NCBI GenBank assembly: GCA_900119285.1
Contig: FPIT01000008.1
Location: 75,203 to 139,202, forward strand
Source of the DNA: Prevotellaceae bacterium HUN156
GTDB taxonomy: Bacteria > Bacteroidota > Bacteroidia > Bacteroidales > Bacteroidaceae
Reading direction: 5' to 3'
Length of the DNA: 64,000 nt
Shown here: one piece after another, positions 26,601 to 35,084 of the stretch
Layout: every line of letters starts with the position of its first letter
Numbering within the stretch: position 1 is the stretch's first letter
The notes under the pieces: generated by a model
Databases searched by the model: none
What the model was told of the DNA's origin: nothing
Seen by the model: only the letters and a program-made list of their open reading frames with translations
Program-made: the position numbers and the translations under genes

Positions 26601-27040
26601 TAACCCATCTTCTCAGTCAGCTCACGCCACTCCTGAGTATACATCATCACATTCTGACGACATTTCTTGTTATAGTCTTCGGTAGAAATATACTTATCAG
26701 ACTCCTTGTTGTCGATATCGGCCTTGGTAATGCCAAGTTCCTTCTCAACGCCCAGCTCTACGGGCAGTCCGTGAGTATCCCAACCAGCCTTGCGGTGCAC
26801 CTGGTAGCCACGCATGGTCTTATAGCGGTTAAAAGTATCCTTGATGCTGCGCGCCAGCACATGATGAATACCGGGATGTCCGTTTGCAGAGGGAGGACCC
26901 TCAAAGAACACGAATTGTGGGCAACCTTCACGCTCTTTCACAGAGCGCCAGAAGATATCCTGCTCCTTCCACATCTGCAGCACATCATTATTTGTCTGCG
27001 TCAAGTTCAAGCCGTTGTGTTCGGCAAATCTCTTACTCAT
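23618..27040 (-). CDS. ileS: Isoleucyl-tRNA synthetase
   Basis: 1140 residues from the ATG at 27040 (MSKRFAEHNGLNLTQTN); a frame extension upstream crosses the promoter and is unlikely to be translated. HIGH-equivalent HPGIHH at 55-60 and KMSKS-equivalent GNKMSKHVGN in the second half define a class I enzyme; the CP1 editing domain lies between. The length and C-terminal extension fit the long Bacteroidetes form. It heads a long minus-strand run with the DksA relative and lspA. Confidence 0.96.
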   Translation of the reverse strand: MSKRFAEHNGLNLTQTNNDVLQMWKEQDIFWRSVKEREGCPQFVFFEGPPSANGHPGIHHVLARSIKDTFNRYKTMRGYQVHRKAGWDTHGLPVELGVEKELGITKADIDNKESDKYISTEDYNKKCRQNVMMYTQEWRELTEKMGYFVDLDNPYITYDNKYIETLWWLLKQFYQKNLLYKGYTIQPYSPAAGTGLSSHELNQPGCYRDVKDTTCTAQFKMKNPKPEMTEWGTPYFLAWTTTPWTLAANSALCVGPKIDYVAVQTYNPYTAEKITIVMAEARLNAYLPAEGAITDGGELPEYKKGEKMIPYRVVARYKGTDLVGMEYEQLMPAIKPMGKAFEVISGDYVTTEDGTGIVHIAPNFGADDAFVAKKAGIVPIVLIDKKGNERPVVDLQGKYFVLEDLDDEFVKNNVNKDEWNKFAGRYVKNAYDDTLTDKDETLDISICMDLKAQNKAFKIEKHTHNYPHCWRTDKPVLYYPLDSWFIKSSACKERMSELNKTINWQPESTGTGRFGNWLDNLNDWNLSRSRFWGTPLPIWRSEEGEEICIGSVEELYNEIEKSVKAGFMKSNPLKDNGFVPGDMSKENYDKIDLHRPYVDYIVLCSASGKPMKRESDLIDVWFDSGSMPYAQIHYPFENRDAIDKNKAFPADFINEGVDQTRGWFFTLHAIATMIFDSVAFKNVISSGLVLDAKGNKMSKHVGNVVNPFEMIDKYGSDAVRLYMMTNSEPWDNLKFDPEGVDEVRRKFFGTLYNTYSFFALYANVDGFDPKAAQVAFEKRPEIDRWILSCLNTLIKGVEAELENFDPTRAGRLIDAFVNDDLSNWFVRLNRKRFWGKEMSEDKLSAYQTLYTCLLTVSKLLAPFAPFYADQLYKDLGGELDSVHLDKFPVADEAQIDKDLEARMQMAQKITSMVLALRRKVNIKVRQPLQAIMIPAVDETQKKHIEAVKDLIMNEVNVKELRFVEGAGVLVKKVKCNFRTMGKKFGKLMKSVAAAMDGLSQEQIAELEKQGTIAISVEGQDITVEAVDVEIISEDIPGWLVANEGNLTVALEVELTEELKNEGMAREMINRIQNIRKESGLEITDRIQITLAPHAEVETAVNGFGEYIKTQVLADSIVIAANDGQEVDFDEFKINIKITKS

Positions 27041-27088
27041 GAGTTTAAATTTATTTCTTGTTGTATACTTCTTAATTTTATTGACGTG

Positions 27089-27120
27089 CAAAGGTAACCA
27101 TTTTTTTTCTAACCACCAAA
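27089..27120 (-). promoter_or_regulatory. Promoter of ileS
   Basis: On the minus strand TTTGG (27116..27120) is followed 19 nt later by TACCTTTG (27089..27096), matching the -33/-7 consensus; 48 bp upstream of the ATG. Confidence 0.65.
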
Positions 27121-27158
27121 TTTTTACTTACCATTTCCCGTAGTTTTTAAAATTGGAG

Positions 27159-27224
27159 CAAAGTGCACCATTAGTTACGACAAAGGGCATCGTTGATTAC
27201 GGTAAAGGTTATCGTTGATTACGA
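27159..27224. repeat. Three 22-bp tandem units at the tilS 3' end
   Basis: Units start at 27159, 27181 and 27203. The last two share ATCGTTGATTACG; the first is diverged (ACCATTAGTTACG). The third unit contains the tilS stop codon (27219..27221). The period is exactly 22 bp, as in the arrays at 251 and 40835, but the sequence is unrelated. Confidence 0.75.
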
Positions 27225-28514
27225 CTCGCTATTTATCAATCGTAACTCCACAACATCAGCCGTAGAAGCAGAAATAGCCACGCGAGCATCCACACGAATG
27301 CCAACAAGCCAAAGGACATTTCCCTGAGCATCAACAACAACCAACTGACGACGTTTCTCGAAAACATTCATCTTCAAATCGGTCATCATATCACTCAAAA
27401 GCTTACGTCCCTTCATACCATAAGGCTGCATCCAATCACCTTCCTCCACTCTTCTAACAACTAAAGGAAAGCTCACTTTCGCAGCATCAAGCGTAGCAAT
27501 ATGAGATATTTTGGATACATATACGGCGCTTTTTTGCACCTTCAACTGACAGCTTTCATTCAAACGATAACACCCCTCTTCAGGAATACGCATTATTTTC
27601 ATTGGTTTCAACGACTCTTCCACCACAATTCTATCGCGATCTTTCAATGCTTCATATCCTGTAGAGGAGGTTATAATTTTACCCGTTTCAGCCTTTAAAA
27701 GTTGAGCCACTTGACTTCCGTTGAAACCGTATTTTTTAAGCCATTCAAAAACAAAATATTCACTTGAACCATATTGCGATAATTCGCTTAGTTCTAAGAT
27801 ATTGCTTTTATTTAGATTATCTAATATACCAGTCAATACATTCTGGGCTTCCATCAGATTTTCGCAGGTACGCTGAATATTATCAGCAACAGCAGAATTC
27901 AGTTTTTGAAGTAGAGGGAGTACTTGCAAACGGACAATATTTCGCTGTACATTTGCCTCCAAATTCGTACTATCCGTAACATAACCTTGCTCCTTCTCGT
28001 TCAGAAAAGCTTCAATCTCCGTACGAGAAACACACAAAAGAGGTCGTAAGATAGTTCCATTCTTAGGTTGAATACCGCATAACCCACGCAATCCCGTACC
28101 TCGAACCAAGTTCAAAAGCACCGTTTCTACGGAGTCATCACGATGATGAGCCACACAGATTCCTGCAGCCCCAATATCTCTTCTTAACTGTTCAAACCAT
28201 TGATATCGCAATTCGCGAGCTGCCATCTCTATACTTACCTTATGCAAATCAGCATAAGTCTTCGTATCGAAATGCACGCGATGCAACTCTACACCCAAGT
28301 GTTCACAAAGCTCAACACAGAAAGCCTCATCCCTACCCGACTCATCACCACGCAGATGAAAGTTACAATGCGCAGCATGAACCCGATAACCATGTTCGTG
28401 AAGTAATAAAAGTAAGGCTACGCTATCCGCACCGCCACTCAAAGCAACGATATATAATTCGTTACTATCAAGCAGATTATGCTTCTTAACGTATGCGCTA
28501 ACTTTACTCCACAT
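27219..28514 (-). CDS. tilS: tRNA(Ile) lysidine synthetase
   Basis: 431 residues; converts C34 of the AUA-reading tRNA-Ile to lysidine. The N-type ATP-pyrophosphatase loop is ALSGGADSVALLL (24-36), followed by HCNFHLRGDESGRDEAF and HHRDDSVETVLLNLVRGTG typical of TilS. The C-terminal TilS domain includes RRVEEGDWMQPYGMKGRKLL. The stop codon lies inside a 22-bp tandem repeat. The 5' end overlaps the RlmI-like gene by 11 bp, so the two are coupled. Confidence 0.95.
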   Translation of the reverse strand: MWSKVSAYVKKHNLLDSNELYIVALSGGADSVALLLLLHEHGYRVHAAHCNFHLRGDESGRDEAFCVELCEHLGVELHRVHFDTKTYADLHKVSIEMAARELRYQWFEQLRRDIGAAGICVAHHRDDSVETVLLNLVRGTGLRGLCGIQPKNGTILRPLLCVSRTEIEAFLNEKEQGYVTDSTNLEANVQRNIVRLQVLPLLQKLNSAVADNIQRTCENLMEAQNVLTGILDNLNKSNILELSELSQYGSSEYFVFEWLKKYGFNGSQVAQLLKAETGKIITSSTGYEALKDRDRIVVEESLKPMKIMRIPEEGCYRLNESCQLKVQKSAVYVSKISHIATLDAAKVSFPLVVRRVEEGDWMQPYGMKGRKLLSDMMTDLKMNVFEKRRQLVVVDAQGNVLWLVGIRVDARVAISASTADVVELRLINSES

Positions 28515-29685
28515 AGAGCACCAAACCCTTCAGATATTCACCTTCGGGATGATAGATATTGATGGGATGATCGGCAGGCTGATGCAACTGATGAAGGATA
28601 CGAACCTTACGCTTAGCCAAGGCTGCTGCCGTGAATACCGCATTACGGAAGTGGTCTTTCGTTACCACCTGCGAACAAGAGAATGTAAACAGAATACCAC
28701 CCTTCTCAATTTTCTCGAATGCTTTCTGGTTGAGACGAGTATATCCTTTCAAGGCATTGTGCAAGGCGCCACGATGCTTAGCAAAAGCGGGAGGGTCAAG
28801 AATGATGAGATTATAGTTCGAGCCAGCTCTTTCCAAGAACTTAAAGGCATCCTCACAATAAGCCTCATGACGTGCATCACCAGGGAAGTTTAGTTCTACA
28901 TTGGCCTTTGTCAGTTCGATAGCCTTAGCACTACTATCTACACTATGCACCAATTCTGCATTTCCACGCATGGCATAGAAAGAGAATCCACCAGTATAGC
29001 AGAACATATTCAGCACACGCTTACCCTTAGCATAATGCTCTAGCAGAGAACGATTCTCGCGCTGATCAACGAAGAATCCCGTTTTCTGACCTCTCAGCCA
29101 GTCTACACGGAACTTCAAACCATTCTCCGTAGCAATATTATCTTCACTTCCACCATAGAGGAATCCATTCATATCATCGGCTGTCATGAAGGGCAGTGTG
29201 GTCTCACTCTTATAATAGATATGCTTAACACGTTGTTGCATTACCTCAATCAGCGCATTGGCAACTTCTTTACGACATAAATGCATACCGATAGAGTGCG
29301 CCTGCATCACTGCCGTCTCACCATAGACATCAATAATAAGTCCGGGCAGCAAATCGCCCTCACCATGTACAAGACGATAGGTGTTATTATCAGCATTGTC
29401 AGCAATACCGATAGCCAAACGCATCTGCAAAGCTGAAGAAAGACGGGAACGCCAGAACTCATCATCAATAGCAACATCAGAAAAGGTAAGCACGCGTACA
29501 GCAATAGACCCCTGCTGATAATGACCAACAGCGATAAAATCGCCCTTTTCCGTCACTACACGTACCAATTCACCCTCTTCAATGCCGTCATCAGCACGAA
29601 GAATAGCACCTGAGAACACCCACGGATGAAATCTTTTGAGGCTCTCTTCCTTACCTCGTTTGAGTTGTATCTGCTTGTACATCAT
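28504..29685 (-). CDS. RlmI-like 23S rRNA (cytosine-C5) methyltransferase
   Basis: 393 residues: N-terminal PUA domain (HPWVFSGAI, about 20-28), a linker beta-domain, and a C-terminal Rossmann methyltransferase with RVLNMFCYTGGFSFYAM as the AdoMet loop and NLIILDPPAFAKHRG as motif IV. This is the arrangement of RlmI/YccW-type m5C rRNA methyltransferases; the exact nucleotide is not certain. It overlaps tilS by 11 bp at one end and the exonuclease gene by 35 bp at the other, so three genes run as one unit. ATGATG start (29685 or 29682). Confidence 0.88.
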   Translation of the reverse strand: MMYKQIQLKRGKEESLKRFHPWVFSGAILRADDGIEEGELVRVVTEKGDFIAVGHYQQGSIAVRVLTFSDVAIDDEFWRSRLSSALQMRLAIGIADNADNNTYRLVHGEGDLLPGLIIDVYGETAVMQAHSIGMHLCRKEVANALIEVMQQRVKHIYYKSETTLPFMTADDMNGFLYGGSEDNIATENGLKFRVDWLRGQKTGFFVDQRENRSLLEHYAKGKRVLNMFCYTGGFSFYAMRGNAELVHSVDSSAKAIELTKANVELNFPGDARHEAYCEDAFKFLERAGSNYNLIILDPPAFAKHRGALHNALKGYTRLNQKAFEKIEKGGILFTFSCSQVVTKDHFRNAVFTAAALAKRKVRILHQLHQPADHPINIYHPEGEYLKGLVLYVE

Positions 29686-30301
29686 CTGATATTTTTATCA
29701 ATTCATAGTCGCCCGTTTGCTTCAGTCGTTCTAATTCCTCGTAGAGCATCACACAGGCCCAAGCATCAGTAGCGGCATATTCTTTTTGTTTATCTTTTAG
29801 AATGTCGGCCTCCCAGTTGGTAAGGCGTTCACGCTTAGATATCTTCTGTCCAAAGAAGTTTGCATAGAGTTTCTGAAGACTCAGGTCCTCCACTCCAATC
29901 TCCCTTACATGATTCTGCAAATCGATAAACTTTCCAGGTTGGAACTCGCCCAGCATAGCCAGCATACGAAGGTCGTCATGCCACGAAAGACCTATTTTCG
30001 GAACAATAGTATCCTCCAGAAAACGCTTGATGGATGGTGACATTCCCAACTGATTGAGTCTGAACAAGAAACAAATATCATGTGTAGCTACCTGCAAGAG
30101 TGCCACTTTATTGATATGTCCCTTCCTAAATGACGGACGCGTCTCAGTATCCACACCAAGCAACGGTTGAGAGAGCAGATAGTCAACCGCTTTCTGAGCC
30201 TCCGACTCAGTAATCACCACAACCATCCGTCCTTCAAACAGCACTTTGGGCAATTCTCCAATCCTCGTCTTATCGTATTTACTATATATCGTTTTCATCA
30301 T
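29651..30301 (-). CDS. RNase D-like 3'-5' exonuclease domain protein
   Basis: About 216 residues (MMKTIYSKYD start; the second ATG at 30298 is equally possible). Exo I is LLGVDTETRPSF, Exo II includes ISWHDD-like IGLSWHDDLRMLA, and Exo III is YAATDAWACVMLYEEL, giving the DEDD(y) metal-binding set. It is a single exonuclease domain without the HRDC domains of RNase D, so the substrate (RNA or DNA) is open. I reject a longer upstream start because the -7 element (30310..30317) lies within it. Overlaps the RlmI-like gene by 35 bp. Confidence 0.85.
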   Translation of the reverse strand: MMKTIYSKYDKTRIGELPKVLFEGRMVVVITESEAQKAVDYLLSQPLLGVDTETRPSFRKGHINKVALLQVATHDICFLFRLNQLGMSPSIKRFLEDTIVPKIGLSWHDDLRMLAMLGEFQPGKFIDLQNHVREIGVEDLSLQKLYANFFGQKISKRERLTNWEADILKDKQKEYAATDAWACVMLYEELERLKQTGDYELIKISDDVQADTTQTR

Positions 30302-30307
30302 TTGGGG

Positions 30308-30398
30308 TGCAAAGTTACGAATAAGTGAGAGAAAAACCAAATTTATTTAGGTTTTTACGAGCAAGAGAAACCTCGACGAGGTCAAAGTTACGAATAAA
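30308..30398 (-). repeat. Promoter-hairpin module, copy A
   Basis: Read on the plus strand: TGCAAAGTTACGAATAAGTG, then an A-rich/T-rich inverted repeat (AAAAACC 30332..30338 with GGTTTTT 30350..30356), then GAGAAACCTCGACGAGG with the small palindrome CCTCGACGAGG (30371..30381), then a second TCAAAGTTACGAATAA. On the minus strand the outer copy supplies the -7 element (TAACTTTG, 30310..30317) of the exonuclease gene. It has the same layout as 38802..38899 and 41490..41675. Confidence 0.7.
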
Positions 30399-30454
30399 TG
30401 TACAAAAATAGCAAAAAATCCACCTTTTTATAATGAAATATGATATTTTCTTCG

Positions 30455-30462
30455 TAATTTTG
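30455..30462 (+). promoter_or_regulatory. -7 element of ftsK
   Basis: TAATTTTG followed by CA, 25 bp upstream of the ftsK ATG. Confidence 0.55.
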
Positions 30463-30487
30463 CATTTCAGATAATTAAAAACAACGT

Positions 30488-32941
30488 ATGGCAAAGAAGA
30501 AAACAACTAAGGCTTCCGAAAAAACAGCATCATCACTGAGAGAAGCCCTCGGCATAGATAAGATATTTTTCAACGAGCGTATTAACTTTGTAATAGGCTT
30601 CTGCTTGTTGATTATAGCAGGCTACTTAACATGGGCTTTCGTATCCTACTTCACCACGGGAGCAGCAGACCAGAGTTTGCTTGAGTCGCCTCGCGACGGA
30701 GAAATTATGAACCAAGCCCATGAATTCCGCAACTCTTGTGGCTCGTTGGGAGCCTATGCCGCTCATTTCTTTATCAAGCGTTGCTTTGGTCTTGCCGCCT
30801 TTTTGATACCTATTTTTATGCTGATGGTATCAGTCACCATGATGCGCGCTTACAAAGTACGTCTGCTGAAATGGTTTATGGCACTTACACTCGTCATGAT
30901 ATGGGCATCTGTCACGATGGCAAAATTCTTAGAGCCTCTCTTCGTCAATGCCTGTTTCAATCCTGGTGGAGACCACGGTCTTGCTATCTGTCAAGGAATA
31001 GAAGGACTATTGGGTGTGCCTGGTCTTACAGCTTTGTTAGGTCTCATCGCTGTAGCTTTCTTTGTATATTTGAGTATGGAGACCGTTATCATTCTCCGCA
31101 AGATTATCAACCCATTGCACTATCTGAAGAAGATACCAATGGAAATCAATATAGGTCGTGGTGACAGCGAAGATGATAAAAATGGTATTAACACATTAGA
31201 TGATCCCACGGTATTTGACGACCCACAGAGTGAAGTGGTAGAGTTTGATGATATCGAGGATGAAGGTGAGACATCCATCATCCCCACCGAAACCATCAAC
31301 ACCATTGAACCCAGAGAAGAAGAGGCTCCTGCTGATAGCGACATAGAAATTGAGGTAGATACTGGTATCGAAGAGGAAGCGGCTCATGGAAAGACACTCA
31401 ACGAAAACTATGGTGACCTCTCTACTCCTTATGATCCTAAGCGCGACCTTGAGAACTATCGCTATCCTACCCTCGACTTGTTACAGAAGTACGAGTCTGA
31501 TGGTAAGCCATACGTTGATATGGTGGAGCAGAATACCAACAAGAACCGTATCGTTGACGTGCTACGCAATTTTGGTGTAGAGATTTCAAGTATCAAGGCC
31601 ACCGTTGGTCCTACCATCACGCTCTACGAGATTACACCTGCCCCTGGTGTGCGTATCTCTCGTATTCGTAACTTGGAAGACGATATCGCCTTGTCATTGT
31701 CAGCGCTCGGTATTCGTATCATCGCTCCTATTCCTGGTAAAGGTACTATCGGTATTGAGGTACCAAACGCCAAGCCAGCTACCGTCTCTATGGAGTCTAT
31801 TCTTAACTCAAAGAAGTTCCAGGAGTCAACAATGGAATTGCCTTGTGCTGTAGGTAAAACCATTACCAACGAGGTATTCATGTTTGACTTGGCTAAAGCT
31901 CCCCACCTCTTGGTTGCCGGTGCCACTGGTCAGGGTAAGTCTGTTGGTCTGAATGCCATCATCACCTCTTTGCTTTATAAGAAGCATCCCGCAGAGTTGA
32001 AGATTGTACTCGTTGACCCAAAGAAGGTTGAATTTAGCGTATATAGCACCATCGAGAAACATTTCTTGGCTAAGGTGCCCGATGATGAGGCAGAACCCAT
32101 CATCACCGATGTAACTAAGGTTGTACGCACTCTCAACTCACTCTGTAAGGAGATGGACACTCGCTACGACCTGCTGAAACAAGCACAGGCTCGTAATATC
32201 AAAGAATACAACAAGAAGTTTATTGAGCGTCATCTGAATCCAGAGCATGGTCATCGCTTCATGCCATATATCGTGGTTGTTATCGATGAGTTCGGCGATT
32301 TAATTATGACAGCTGGTAAGGAAGTTGAGTTGCCTATCGCCCGTATTGCCCAGTTGGCTCGTGCCGTAGGTATCCACATGATTATTGCCACTCAGCGTCC
32401 TACTACCAATATTATTACGGGTACTATCAAGGCTAACTTCCCAAGTCGTATTGCCTTCCGTGTGGGTGCAATGATTGACTCACGCACTATTCTCGACCGT
32501 CCAGGCGCTCAGCAATTGGTTGGTCGTGGTGATATGCTCTATCTAAATGGTGGCGAGCCTATTCGTGTACAGTGTGCCTTTGTAGACACTCCAGAGGTGG
32601 AACGCATCAATCAGTTCATCTCTCAACAACAGGGCTACACATCAGCTTTCGAGTTGCCAGAGCCAGATATGGATGAGGGCGAGGCTGGCGAGAGCCGTGA
32701 TGTAGACATGCAGCATCTTGATCCTATGTTCGAGGATGCTGCCCGTCTGATTGTTCGCGAGCAGAGCGGTTCTACGAGTCTTATCCAGCGTAAGTTTGCT
32801 ATCGGCTACAACCGTGCCGGTCGTCTGATGGATCAGTTGGAAAAGGCAGGTATCGTAGGTGCAGCTCATGGCAGTAAGCCACGCGAAGTATTACTGATGG
32901 ACGAGAATAGTCTTGAGAACCTATTAGCTCAATGGAAGTAA
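30488..32941 (+). CDS. ftsK: DNA translocase FtsK
   Basis: 817 residues. Four N-terminal membrane helices (about 33-200) anchor it at the division septum. A short acidic linker (about 215-310, rich in E/D) replaces the long Pro/Gln linker of enteric FtsK. The RecA-like motor has Walker A VAGATGQGKSVGLN (about 475-488) and Walker B YIVVVIDEFGDLIM (about 590-603). The C-terminal gamma winged helix (about 745-810, RKFAIGYNRAGRLMDQLEKA) would read polarity sequences (KOPS-like). It pumps chromosome ends and activates XerCD at dif. The next gene, the LolA-like carrier, begins 41 bp later. Confidence 0.95.
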   Translation: MAKKKTTKASEKTASSLREALGIDKIFFNERINFVIGFCLLIIAGYLTWAFVSYFTTGAADQSLLESPRDGEIMNQAHEFRNSCGSLGAYAAHFFIKRCFGLAAFLIPIFMLMVSVTMMRAYKVRLLKWFMALTLVMIWASVTMAKFLEPLFVNACFNPGGDHGLAICQGIEGLLGVPGLTALLGLIAVAFFVYLSMETVIILRKIINPLHYLKKIPMEINIGRGDSEDDKNGINTLDDPTVFDDPQSEVVEFDDIEDEGETSIIPTETINTIEPREEEAPADSDIEIEVDTGIEEEAAHGKTLNENYGDLSTPYDPKRDLENYRYPTLDLLQKYESDGKPYVDMVEQNTNKNRIVDVLRNFGVEISSIKATVGPTITLYEITPAPGVRISRIRNLEDDIALSLSALGIRIIAPIPGKGTIGIEVPNAKPATVSMESILNSKKFQESTMELPCAVGKTITNEVFMFDLAKAPHLLVAGATGQGKSVGLNAIITSLLYKKHPAELKIVLVDPKKVEFSVYSTIEKHFLAKVPDDEAEPIITDVTKVVRTLNSLCKEMDTRYDLLKQAQARNIKEYNKKFIERHLNPEHGHRFMPYIVVVIDEFGDLIMTAGKEVELPIARIAQLARAVGIHMIIATQRPTTNIITGTIKANFPSRIAFRVGAMIDSRTILDRPGAQQLVGRGDMLYLNGGEPIRVQCAFVDTPEVERINQFISQQQGYTSAFELPEPDMDEGEAGESRDVDMQHLDPMFEDAARLIVREQSGSTSLIQRKFAIGYNRAGRLMDQLEKAGIVGAAHGSKPREVLLMDENSLENLLAQWK

Positions 32942-32947
32942 TGAAAT

Positions 32948-32975
32948 GGTTAATGCATAATGCTTAATAAGAAAT
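32948..32975. repeat. 7-bp tandem repeat (GCATAAT type) after ftsK
   Basis: Four heptads beginning 32948 (GGTTAAT, GCATAAT and two diverged units) fill most of the 41-bp gap before the LolA-like gene. A related run is at 45404..45431. Confidence 0.5.
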
Positions 32976-32982
32976 TAGAGAA

Positions 32983-33579
32983 ATGAATAAGATATCCATT
33001 TTACTTTTTAGCCTTTTCGCCTGTTTGTCTTTATCTGCGCAGACAGCGAAGCAGGTGCTTGACAAAACAGCTGCCGTAGTATCAGCTAAGTCTGGTGCAC
33101 AAGCATCGTTTGCTATCAAGGGAGACCAAATGAATTCCAGTGGCACTATCGCCATCAAAGGGCGCAAGTTTCATGCCACCACTCCACAGGCCACCGTATG
33201 GTTTGACGGGAAGACACAGTGGACATATCTAAAGAAGAACGAAGAAGTAAATGTTGCCAATCCATCAGAAGCTGAGTTGGCAGCAATCAACCCCTACTCC
33301 TTTATTTATATGTATAAGAAAGGTTACTCTTATACCATGACCAAGAAAGGTAACAACTACGAAATACACTTGACTGCTACCGACAAGAAGCGTGGTATTC
33401 AGGAGATGTACCTCGTTGTCAACCAAAAAACATCCGTTCCATCGCAGATTCGTATGCGCCAAAAGAAAGGCTGGACTACCATTAGTATCAGCAATTTCAA
33501 ACAGGCGAAGCTTTCCGATGGAATCTTCCATTTCAACTCAAAGGATTTCCCCAACGCAGAAGTAATAGATCTCAGATAA
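32983..33579 (+). CDS. LolA-like periplasmic lipoprotein carrier
   Basis: 198 residues with a signal peptide (MNKISILLFSLFACLSLSAQ). The mature chain is an open beta barrel of the LolA/LolB type: TVWFDGKTQWTYLKKNEEVN (about 68-87), NPYSFIYMYKKGY (about 104-116) and the closing strand TISISNFKQAKLSDGIFHF. It would carry lipoproteins from the inner to the outer membrane. Bacteroidetes LolA proteins are divergent, so I leave the symbol blank. The stop codon overlaps the next ATG by one base (33579). Confidence 0.8.
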   Translation: MNKISILLFSLFACLSLSAQTAKQVLDKTAAVVSAKSGAQASFAIKGDQMNSSGTIAIKGRKFHATTPQATVWFDGKTQWTYLKKNEEVNVANPSEAELAAINPYSFIYMYKKGYSYTMTKKGNNYEIHLTATDKKRGIQEMYLVVNQKTSVPSQIRMRQKKGWTTISISNFKQAKLSDGIFHFNSKDFPNAEVIDLR

Positions 33580-35072
33580 TGAACAAGTTACAACTATTCT
33601 GGACACTTAGAAAGAACGTCAAGCTTAGCGAGAAGCGTAATGTGATGTTCGAAGCCAACCAATACGGCAAGTTTTTCGGTTATATCGCTATCTCTATCTT
33701 TGCAATTGAATTCATAGCTCTCGGCACCTTCTTCGGATGGCTGGGAGCCAAGGAACAAATGCCAGAGATGCTATTCTATCTTATGCCGTTTGTACTTCTT
33801 CTTGACTTCGGTATGCGATTCATGACGCAACAGACGCCCATGATGCTTGTCAAGCCATATCTACTCACCCCTATCAGTAAGTATTCAGCCATTGATTGCT
33901 TCTTGATACAACAGATATTAGACAAGGGCAACCTAGTATGGATGACACTCTACCTACCCTACACCTTTGTTATATGGTGTGGAGGTATTACGGGATGGAT
34001 GGCTATCAGCATGCTTATTTTGCTCCACCTGATGATTGTTGTCAATAGTCAATGGTATCTGTTAGTGCGCACGCTTGTCAATCAGAGCATCTTTTGGTGG
34101 GCACTACCCATCATTCTCTATGGTTCTGTCATCGTGCCCCTATTCTTTCTTTCAGATAAGCAGTTCGACCAAGTAATCGATTTCGTGCTTGATGGATTGA
34201 GTGAATACGCCTTCTCATGGTGGGCATTATTATTGTTTGGCATTTTGTTTGTAGCTTTTTTCGCTATCAATCGTCACTTACAGATGCATCTCATCTACGA
34301 CGAGATCTCTAAGCAAGAGAAGACCAAGCTGAAGCATGTATCAGAATTTAAGGCGCTGAACCGTTTCGGACAGATTGGTGAATATCTGAAGTTGGAGATT
34401 AAGAGCACCATGCGCAACAAAGCCATTCGTGGCCGTTTCATCCAGGGTGTATGCTTCATCACCTTCTTCTCGCTGATGATAGCCTTCACTGAGGTTTACG
34501 GTTCTTCTTTCGAACGTAACTTCTGGTGTTTCTATGCCTTTGTATTCTTTGGTTCCGTTAATCTTACCAAGATTATGTGTCCAGAGGGTAACTATATTGA
34601 TTTACTGATGGTGCACGAGGAGAATATCCTCACACTGCTTCGCGCTAAATACTATTATTATTGCGGCATTCTGCTATTGCCATTCCTCATTACGATGGTG
34701 CCCGTATTCATGGGCAAGTTCTCCATCCTCATGGTGTTGGCATATCTTTTCACGGTCACTGGTCCCGTTTACTTCTTGCTGTTCCATATGGCGATATTCA
34801 ACAAGCAGACGCTGCCTCTCAACGAGAAACTTACTGGTAAGAACCAGATGGAGAACAAGTGGCAAGGTATTGTTTCATTGGTAAGTTTGTTCATACCCAT
34901 TGTGATGGTATTCCTGCTTCGCGCTATCTTTAACGATACCATAGCATACTGGGTGCTAGTGATTATCGGCTTGTCATTTACCGTAACAGAGCAGTATTGG
35001 TTGCGTATGATTTATCGTCGCATGATGTTGCGCCGCTATCAGAACCTTGAAGGTTTCCGTGCATCAAGATAG
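33579..35072 (+). CDS. DUF5687 integral membrane protein
   Basis: 497 residues with about 10-12 hydrophobic helices, resembling the permease subunit of an ABC exporter (DUF5687 family as I recall). The N-terminal segment RKNVKLSEKRNVMFEANQ is cytoplasmic and charged. No ATP-binding partner lies next to it; such partners often do in other Bacteroidetes. It overlaps the LolA-like gene by 1 bp, so the two are translationally coupled. Transport of an envelope lipid or lipoprotein is conceivable but unproven. Confidence 0.75.
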   Translation: MNKLQLFWTLRKNVKLSEKRNVMFEANQYGKFFGYIAISIFAIEFIALGTFFGWLGAKEQMPEMLFYLMPFVLLLDFGMRFMTQQTPMMLVKPYLLTPISKYSAIDCFLIQQILDKGNLVWMTLYLPYTFVIWCGGITGWMAISMLILLHLMIVVNSQWYLLVRTLVNQSIFWWALPIILYGSVIVPLFFLSDKQFDQVIDFVLDGLSEYAFSWWALLLFGILFVAFFAINRHLQMHLIYDEISKQEKTKLKHVSEFKALNRFGQIGEYLKLEIKSTMRNKAIRGRFIQGVCFITFFSLMIAFTEVYGSSFERNFWCFYAFVFFGSVNLTKIMCPEGNYIDLLMVHEENILTLLRAKYYYYCGILLLPFLITMVPVFMGKFSILMVLAYLFTVTGPVYFLLFHMAIFNKQTLPLNEKLTGKNQMENKWQGIVSLVSLFIPIVMVFLLRAIFNDTIAYWVLVIIGLSFTVTEQYWLRMIYRRMMLRRYQNLEGFRASR

Positions 35073-35084
35073 TTGAGAGTTATG
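35071..35084 (+). repeat. Two AGTTGAG-type heptads spanning the rlmH start
   Basis: AGTTGAG and AGTTATG are contiguous. The first overlaps the DUF5687 stop (35070..35072) and the second ends with the rlmH ATG (35082..35084). Only two units, so this is the weakest member of the family. Confidence 0.4.

Noticed and set aside
25637..27097. A 486-codon open frame on the plus strand across ileS
   Set aside because: It is antisense to ileS, has no family resemblance, and follows from the codon bias of the true gene.
30315..30506. A 63-codon minus-strand frame upstream of the exonuclease gene
   Set aside because: It lies upstream of the exonuclease promoter, crosses the repeat module and the ftsK promoter, and has no domain features.
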